Made by a program: the position numbers and the translations under genes. 64,000 bases of DNA, taken from the NCBI GenBank assembly GCA_028023455.1, contig JAQFVV010006630.1, forward strand, positions 188,001-252,000, in the 5' to 3' direction. This stretch comes from Epiperipatus broadwayi. Its lineage: Eukaryota; Onychophora; Udeonychophora; Euonychophora; Peripatidae. The notes below the pieces were generated by a model, which was not told where the DNA came from, did no database searches, and saw only the letters and a program-made list of their open reading frames with translations. Positions 57,895 through 64,000 of this stretch are shown here, piece after piece. Position 1 is the first letter of the stretch. Each line of letters starts with the position of its first letter.

Positions 57895-59148
57895 CTTTAA
57901 ACTATGTGTGTTATAGGTCCCTCGGATTCCTTCAGGGGTTAAGAGCATAAACACATTCTTTCCCACTTGGCTTTTAATCATGAAAGGCCCACTACATAAG
58001 CCCAAGAACTTTCTAAATTTCATTTTTCTGTAAGCTGCTTACATGAGGAATACAAAAAAACACAAAATCTCAAACCTTAAAAGAATGTGGCTTACCCTTA
58101 TAGTGTTTGAAGCACTTTTGGCTCATTTTATGCAAATTACACCTGGCTTTTTCTATGTGAAGATCATTATTTATTTTTTTTGGAATGATGGGCAAAGGAG
58201 TCTTGATCAGTAGTTGCTCATGTCTTCCCAATTGAAGCCTAATGGGAGTAAATTTTGTGGATTTATTTATGGTGATGTTTATGTAATTAATAACTTTAGG
58301 CAGCTTATTTACTCACAACCGGTGATTATCTGTCACATAAATGTCAACTAGCCTACTCAACTTTCTCACCACCTTTCACACAGAATGGATTGTGGATTTC
58401 TTATAGAACTCATGGTTGGATATGGATGTCTCCTAGTCCATTTTCTCCATGTGCTAAAAATAAAAGCGGTAGCATAATCCATAAGAATAGACATAGGTTT
58501 GCCCATGAAAGAAAATTGACTATTACTGAGACATTTAATGACATTTTTTGCATCTGTCTTAGGGACGTCATATGCACATACATGTTTGGTAAATAGATCA
58601 TATGTAACTAGGATGAATTTTTGTTTATTAAAGGGTGGAAGAGGTATATAAAAATTCAATGACAATAACTCATTGGGCCCCCTGGAAGGTAAGTTGAAGT
58701 ACTCCAACATATGATTTTCCAGAGTGTTTTGACTTCAGAAAAATCTCAGTGTCTTAATTGACTTACGATTGATGCATATATATTTGACCAATAAAAATAC
58801 TTTTTCAATATGTGATCTATTTTCTGTGAGCCATAATGGCCATATTTGCAATGAACATAAGAGATTAGTCAGTTAGTCAGACACTTAGGTATCACTACCT
58901 TCCATGAGCTATCATTATTAGGTATAGTCTAATACATCAACATGTAATTTGTATCTACTTTTAATTTTTATAATATCCCTATTTTGGCTTATGGGTACAA
59001 CAGGTTTAGATAGTAATTTAATTATTCTTCCAAATTTCACATCTTGAGACTGTTCTACTGCAAGGTTTTTATAATCTTCAATGGTTTTATCTGTAACCAA
59101 CTCAATGTTTGTAATTACAATATCATGATGGTTGGGATAAAAGGACAA
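57895..59148 (-). pseudogene. pol: Element E integrase relic
   Basis: Pieces in order: a linker (59148-58918); a zinc domain trace with HCKYGHYGSQKIDHILKKYF (near 58850); the catalytic core (58710-58366) LSLNFYIPLPPFNKQKFILV, then YDLFTKHVCAYDVPK and PMSILMDYATAFIFSTWRKW; and, at 58010-57900, KFRKFLGLCSGPFMIKSQVG, NVFMLLTPEGIRGTYNT, the GPF module near the C-terminus, as in B. The first catalytic Asp (normally LSLDF) is Asn, the second Asp (LMDYATAF) is kept. Inactive. Confidence 0.82.
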
Positions 59149-60699
59149 TGAATATACAGGGTTATGGCTAAGAACATCTGCTATGACATTTTTATCTTCC
59201 TCATAATATTGAATTTTGTATTGAAACTATTAGAGATAATAGCTCCATCTAACCAACTTTTCATTGTTTAAGTAACTTTAATTAAGGAACTCAGCTCTTA
59301 TGATTACTTAAGACACTGACCTCTGATCCCAGCAAAAATTGAGGGAGTTTCTGGAAACCCCAGACTATGGCTAAGGATTTTTTTCTCAGTAACAGAGTAA
59401 TTTAGCTCAGGCTCCTTTAGATGCCTGCTCAAAAAGTACAAAATTTGAGGCTTCTATAAATCATCTAATTGGTGTAGACCTAGTCCTAACCCATAGTTAC
59501 TGCTGTCAGTTTGAAAATAGAATATCTTGCTAAAATCTGGATAAGCCAAAATGATCTTTTTTAGGAATGTGGCCTTGATCTTATTGAATTCTAATGTATG
59601 CTCAATATCCCACTTCCAATCACATTTCATTTTAACAATAATGACAGTGACATGGTATCATTAAAAAAATCTTGGTAGAATTTGTGATAATACTTACATA
59701 GACCTAAGAATGATTTAAGCTGTTTCTTAGTCTTAGGGATGGGGAAGTTTTGAATACCTGTAACTTTATCAGGATGAGGTTTGATTCCATGATCACTGAC
59801 TAGATGCCCTAAAAAAGTGATTTCAGTGGCAGTGAAGGTACATTTTTTCTAAATTAATTTTTATATTATTGGTATGGCACTCAAAAAAAGAAATAAAGCT
59901 GAATCACTTAAATGCACATATATATTTGCAGACACAATAATGATATCATCGACATATATAATTTTTTTTTTCCTTTAATTGACTAGAAAAAGTTTTATCC
60001 AAGCACCTGATAAGCCTGCTCCACTGTTGACTAAACCAAAAGGCATCTGTTCAAAAACATAGGATTGGCCTTCAAAACGGAAAGCAGTGGACTTTTGGTC
60101 ATCAGTATGCAATGGAATTTTCCAATAACTGGCTGTTAAATTGAAGGTTGAGAAAATATATTTGCCCTTGAACTTGATCAAAAGTTCATGAACAGGTGGA
60201 AACACATCATGTTCCAGAATAATTATTTGGTTTAGTACACATGCATCTAGGCTTACTCAGACTGTTTCATTTTTCTTTCTTACAATCATGAGAGGATTGA
60301 TGTTGGCTGAAGGGCTTTTCTTGATGATATGCCATTCAAACATTTTATTCATTTCTGCTGTGCCTCTGCCTGGTATTGATAGGGAATGGGGTATGATCAC
60401 TGCTGCAAAGGTGCTTCATTCCTAAGTTTGATCCGATGGATGTATCCTCCAATAATGCATGGTACCTTTGAAAATATATCCTTGTAATGGAGCATCAATT
60501 GATATAATTGTTCTTTACAATCAAGATCCAAAATGTTGGAATCATCCAACTTAATCTTTATGTTTAATTCAACTGATGTCTCATGTACAACCATTAACTG
60601 ATTCAAATGAACATTTATATTATCATAAAAATGACAAAAGTCATTATTATAGGCAAAAGGTTTATTTCTAAAATTAATATTGCATTTGTTTAAACTCAT
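59149..60699 (-). pseudogene. pol: Element E reverse transcriptase and RNase H relic
   Basis: RT N-terminus at 60699-60397 (LYQLMLHYKDIFSKVPCIIG, GYIHRIKLRNEAP). Palm at 60205-59975: KYIFSTFNLTASYWKIPL, where the first catalytic Asp (FST.D) is Asn, and FEQMPFGLVNSGAG. The polymerase box YVDDIIIVSAN follows in another frame (about 59965-59930), then EITFLGHLVSDHGIKPHPDKV and SFLGLCKYYHKFYQDF (about 59830-59680). RNase H traces (KKSLAIVWGFQKLPQFLLG) lie near 59390. Many stops; the RT cannot work. Confidence 0.85.
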
Positions 60700-60713
60700 G
60701 AAGTCAGAACCGA

Positions 60714-61016
60714 TTATATAACTTCATGAATAAGATCAGACATTATTAGGAAGACATGCCCAAATTCAGACTCACCAATTTTTACATTGAGCCAAATTTG
60801 CTTATTTAAAAGTTTCATTTTTCTCCCATTTGCCAGTGTAACCTGGATTGGTTTTACAGGCAGTAAAGGTACAGATTTATTTGCATCCACAATTCTATCA
60901 TAAACAATTGAGGACAATATTGATGCCTGACTCCCAGAATCTATCAAGGCATTGTCAAAAACACCCTCAATATAAATTTTGATAATGGGACAACTATATA
61001 ATATGGAAGGATCCAC
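60714..61016 (-). pseudogene. pol: Element E aspartic protease relic
   Basis: A 100-codon frame with ALIDSGSQASILSS, the DSG form of the aspartic protease active site, followed by PIQVTLANGRKMKLLNKQIW (flap) and FGHVFLIMSDLIHEVI. It ends just before the ...IGMDFL-like closing motif (here in the next frame: IGSDFMSLNKCNINF). The closest relative here is B's protease (same LANGRK and SQxSxI motifs). Confidence 0.85.
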
Positions 61017-61499
61017 AACATCTAAAGCTCTAACTGGTTGATATCAAGGTCTATATTATTTAAATGTACCTCTTCATTGTCTATATTGTTCCTCCCCAAG
61101 TAGCAACAGGAACCGACAGCGAATAACTTTTCCATGAGGCCCCTTTTAGTTTAATGTGCTACTTTTAATATTCATCCTAACATCTTTTGTGTGAGATGGT
61201 TTAATCCCACTAACAGAAGATTGATCCATATCTTGGGTCTTATTGACTAGACAAGGTTGACCATTAACTCTGTGATAAAAATTTGGTCATTTATGATTAT
61301 GACTCCTACTCTGGTATCTTTTACCACAATAAGGCTTCTTATAGGCACAACATTGACATTAGCAATTGAACAATTATGAGAAGCTCTAACATCCTCCCCA
61401 CCTTTATATCTTGTTTCTGTGGCATATTAACTTGTCTCTAGTGCATCTAGAATCTCTGATACCTCATCGATTGTATATTTGTCAGCAGCAATCAAAACT

Positions 61500-63010
61500 A
61501 GTTCAACTGTCAAAATAAGTTATGTCTCAAGATCCTGACTATATGATGCTCAGATAATTGAAAGGCAGTTAAGGTTTTAAGTTTGACTGCCTGTCCACAA
61601 AAAAATTGTGAATAGCTACCTTTATTGGCAATGTATTTTTTTCGAGTGATTTGATAATGCATGTTATCCTGATGATCTTCACCCCAGAAACTTGACATTA
61701 TCAAATGTTTAAAATTTCCATATGTTTGAGAACAATCAAACAGAGACTGCCACCAATCCTTCACAGCAGCATAAAGATGATTGCTGGAGATAGCAAGTTT
61801 TTCTCTTTCTGAGAATTCACATAACGTAAAAAATTCCTCCAGATTTTGGACAATTCTAGAGGGTTTTCCAAATACTCCACCTTAAATGTCTTAATTTTTA
61901 AGAACTTAAGAGCTGTAGATCCACCTATAGACATATCTGTGTTCTTGATATCATGGGTTATAGGGTCAATTCCTAATAACTTTTGGGAAGGTGGACATGG
62001 ACTGTGACCAGTAAAATCACCATGTGATCCAACTGCTTCTTTAGCAGAGGTCTCTGTTTCATCCACAAAACAATTGGTGCTTTGACCAATGAAATTACAA
62101 TTTTTCTTTTAAGCCTTCTGAATTTCCAGTATTTATAGCTGAATATTTTCAATCTTGGCCTTTAATTTTTGTCCTTCCTTAAACTCATTTGACTCATATG
62201 GCTACTCTTGACATTTATTACTCACTTCCTTCAACTCTTTCTGTATCATCTCTAAATCCCCACTAAATTTGGCATTAGCCTTTTTCAATTTCTTAGTTTC
62301 TACTTTGGATCTGTTTATAGTTTTATCCAAAACCTTTTTAATTATCCCTAATTCTGCTTTGCTCTCTGTCATAGGTTTACTCATTGACTTAAACATGCCT
62401 TTTTCAAAAGTTGAGTGACTTTCATTAATATCTTGAAGTTTAACTTTTATTTCAGTCTTAATTTTTTTAACAAACTGGTCTGACTGAGACTCCCCTTCTT
62501 GAACATTATAGCTCATTTAAACTAACCTGTCCTATTATTCATGCCAGCTAACTCCTTGGGTCTACTATTCCTGCTTCAAGCACCTTCAGTTGACTGTCCA
62601 CCTTCTCATGGATTATAAACTTATTTCCAATTTCTTCCAATCGAACTTCTGAGTACCTTTTATAATCTAGGAAGCTAGCCTTAATTTCTTCGAACTTAAT
62701 ATCTGACTCACAATGACTGAAAATTCTAGTTAAATTCTTCCACTGTTCTTACCCTAGCAGCTTCTATTTTCTCTTTTACAAACCCATGAACTTCAGCCAT
62801 TTTATCCCCTAAACCAGCAACTTTATTTTTGAAACTATCTAATTTTCCAGACAGCACTCTCTGAGACTGGGATTGTTCATTCAATTTTTCAGATATCTTA
62901 CTAAATCCAATTTCCATATGTTCAAACATCAACATAAACCATTGTTGGAGATCAAGACTGAAAACTCCTTGGGTTCTCTCGGGATCATTAATCTGTTCAG
63001 AATTACTCAT
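61500..63010 (-). pseudogene. gag: Element E gag: coiled coils and capsid, broken
   Basis: The likely start is the ATG at 63010 (MSNSEQINDPERTQGVF), giving a first coiled coil (ISEKLNEQSQSQRVLSGKL, to 62726). A second, in another frame, is 62516-62202 (KSMSKPMTESKAELGIIKK, LEMIQKELKEVSNK). A linker (62066, MDETETSAKEAVGSHG) leads to the capsid: TFKVEYLENPLELSKIWRNF, then after a shift KDWWQSLFDCSQTYGNFKHL, SSFWGEDHQDN and SYSQFFCGQAVKLKTLTAF (61764-61510). The continuation VSEILDALET matches D's LAELLNAFDS. No CCHC knuckle. Gag would build the particle; frames are broken at three or more places. Confidence 0.82.
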
Positions 63011-64000
63011 TTTGAGTATTTTGTAAACAACTATTTCAATATTCTCTAAGACAAAACTTTCACCTTTGTAAAAATATCTATGTTTTAATAACAATAATTA
63101 ATTAAAATTTGTTCAAGCCAACCAACAACTAAATAATCACCACCAATAATCTATCTCAGATGGTATATATCACATCTGCCCTAAAATAATCTGAACTCCA
63201 ACTATAATTATTTACAGTATCACTACAACTAACTTATAAACCCTTGATAATATCAACTCCTCACAATTCAATCATAAATGTGTATATTTTGGAGTACAAT
63301 TGCTATTGTTAACAGAAATCCATATAAGTAATTTGGAGTAAAATATATAGCAGTGAAACATACAATATTTCATCACCATTATAGAGTATCTGTCACACAA
63401 TAAATATTTTTGCAGTGTGGGAAACTAAAAAACATAACCAACAAGCAGAGCAGAACAACCTGTTCCACATCCACTATTTAATAGCATATCACCCCAAATG
63501 AAACAGCACTAAACTGTATATCATGCCATGACTTATAAACACAAAAAAATATAACCGAAACCCCTTTGTAACCAACAATCATTACTTAATCTAGTTCACA
63601 CATTGTCATAATGTACTCTGCAACTACCAATTAATCGGGCTGCACATTTATAAGGTACCAAAAATGGTAATTGACCACTTATAATGAATGTGTAATCTTG
63701 ATAAACATATCATGCCAACCACATTGTGGCACCAAAGGCTATATTCGAAAAGTCTGATCACATCATAACAAACAAAATTAATGATATAACACAAAATTGT
63801 TATGTTCTAATCTGGTCACAGGCAGTGTAGACCATGAAGACCCATCATAGCAGTATGTGAAAGTACATTAGATAAATTATAAGTATGTAATTTTATTATT
63901 CTTCAAAACTTTAATGTGCGATTTTTCATTGCATGAGACCTTATGGCCGACCATGGACAAGATGGTATAATTTGTGGAACTACTAAAGATTATTCTTTAA
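63011..64000 (-). other. Element E leader and possible 5' LTR edge
   Basis: No gene. On the minus strand, 63730-63755 reads GCCTTTGGTGCCACAATGTGG, similar to the leader blocks after the other LTRs (TTTGG.TGCC..ACATGGGG), so it may be E's primer-binding zone with the LTR starting just to the right. I cannot confirm an LTR end. Confidence 0.3.

Larger units (their letters stand above)
57895..63010 (-). mobile_element. LTR retrotransposon E, gag-pol relic
   Basis: Minus-strand Ty3/gypsy-like element with gag (63010-61500), protease (61016-60714), RT (60699-59600), RNase H (about 59450-59250) and integrase (59148-57895) in order. It is more decayed than B. Neither LTR is resolved: the 5' LTR should lie right of about 63750 and the 3' LTR left of 57895. 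Gag and protease are related to those of B and D. Confidence 0.8.

Overview
This is an A+T-rich nuclear DNA window from a eukaryote, most likely an invertebrate animal (an arthropod would fit, but nothing fixes the species). I found no single-copy host gene with a convincing intact reading frame. The window is a nested graveyard of transposable elements: Ty3/gypsy-type LTR retrotransposons with unusually long LTRs (about 1.8 to 3.6 kb), two LINE relics, one complete but dead hAT DNA transposon, and one very short tRNA-derived SINE. A run of exactly 500 N (31096-31595) marks an assembly gap.

Layout. 1-2490: A+T-rich sequence without genes. 2497-9310: element A (minus strand), with a charged coiled-coil Gag-like pseudogene, a repeated leader and a 3.5 kb LTR. 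9340-19560: a minus-strand LINE relic, interrupted by (i) a complete 8.2 kb LTR element at 9943-18145 that carries only gag and has a CAGC target duplication, and (ii) a 98-bp SINE at 18816-18913 with a 14-bp target duplication. 21441-28997: a plus-strand LINE relic (ORF1, endonuclease, reverse transcriptase), interrupted by a full-length hAT element at 23795-27364 (14-bp terminal inverted repeats, 8-bp target duplication). 28998-31095: an orphan LTR (G) running into the gap. 31596-36603: element D (plus strand), gag and a 1.8 kb 3' LTR but no pol. 36604-48238: element B (minus strand), the most complete element, with gag, protease, RT, RNase H and integrase relics and a 3.6 kb 5' LTR; its 3' LTR is cut off by D. 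48322-56995: element C (plus strand), complete with two 3 kb LTRs and an ATAT target duplication, encoding only a charged coiled-coil protein. 57895-63010: element E (minus strand), another gag-pol relic, whose 5' LTR is unresolved near the right edge.

How the parts relate. A, B, C and the gag-only element share a leader just after the 5' LTR: a T-run followed by a GGTTTGGATGCCC-like block, repeated several times in A and B. A, B, C, G and the gag-only element also share a terminal hairpin at the LTR tip (TGAAAC...GTTTCA) whose inner stem covaries between families. Their LTRs have a common plan: TATA box, short leader with a small ORF in some, then a consensus splice donor far upstream of the LTR end. 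Three elements (gag-only, C, D, probably also A) lack pol and would depend on a pol-bearing relative such as B or E. Every coding region in the window has in-frame stops or frameshifts, so nothing here looks able to move on its own.
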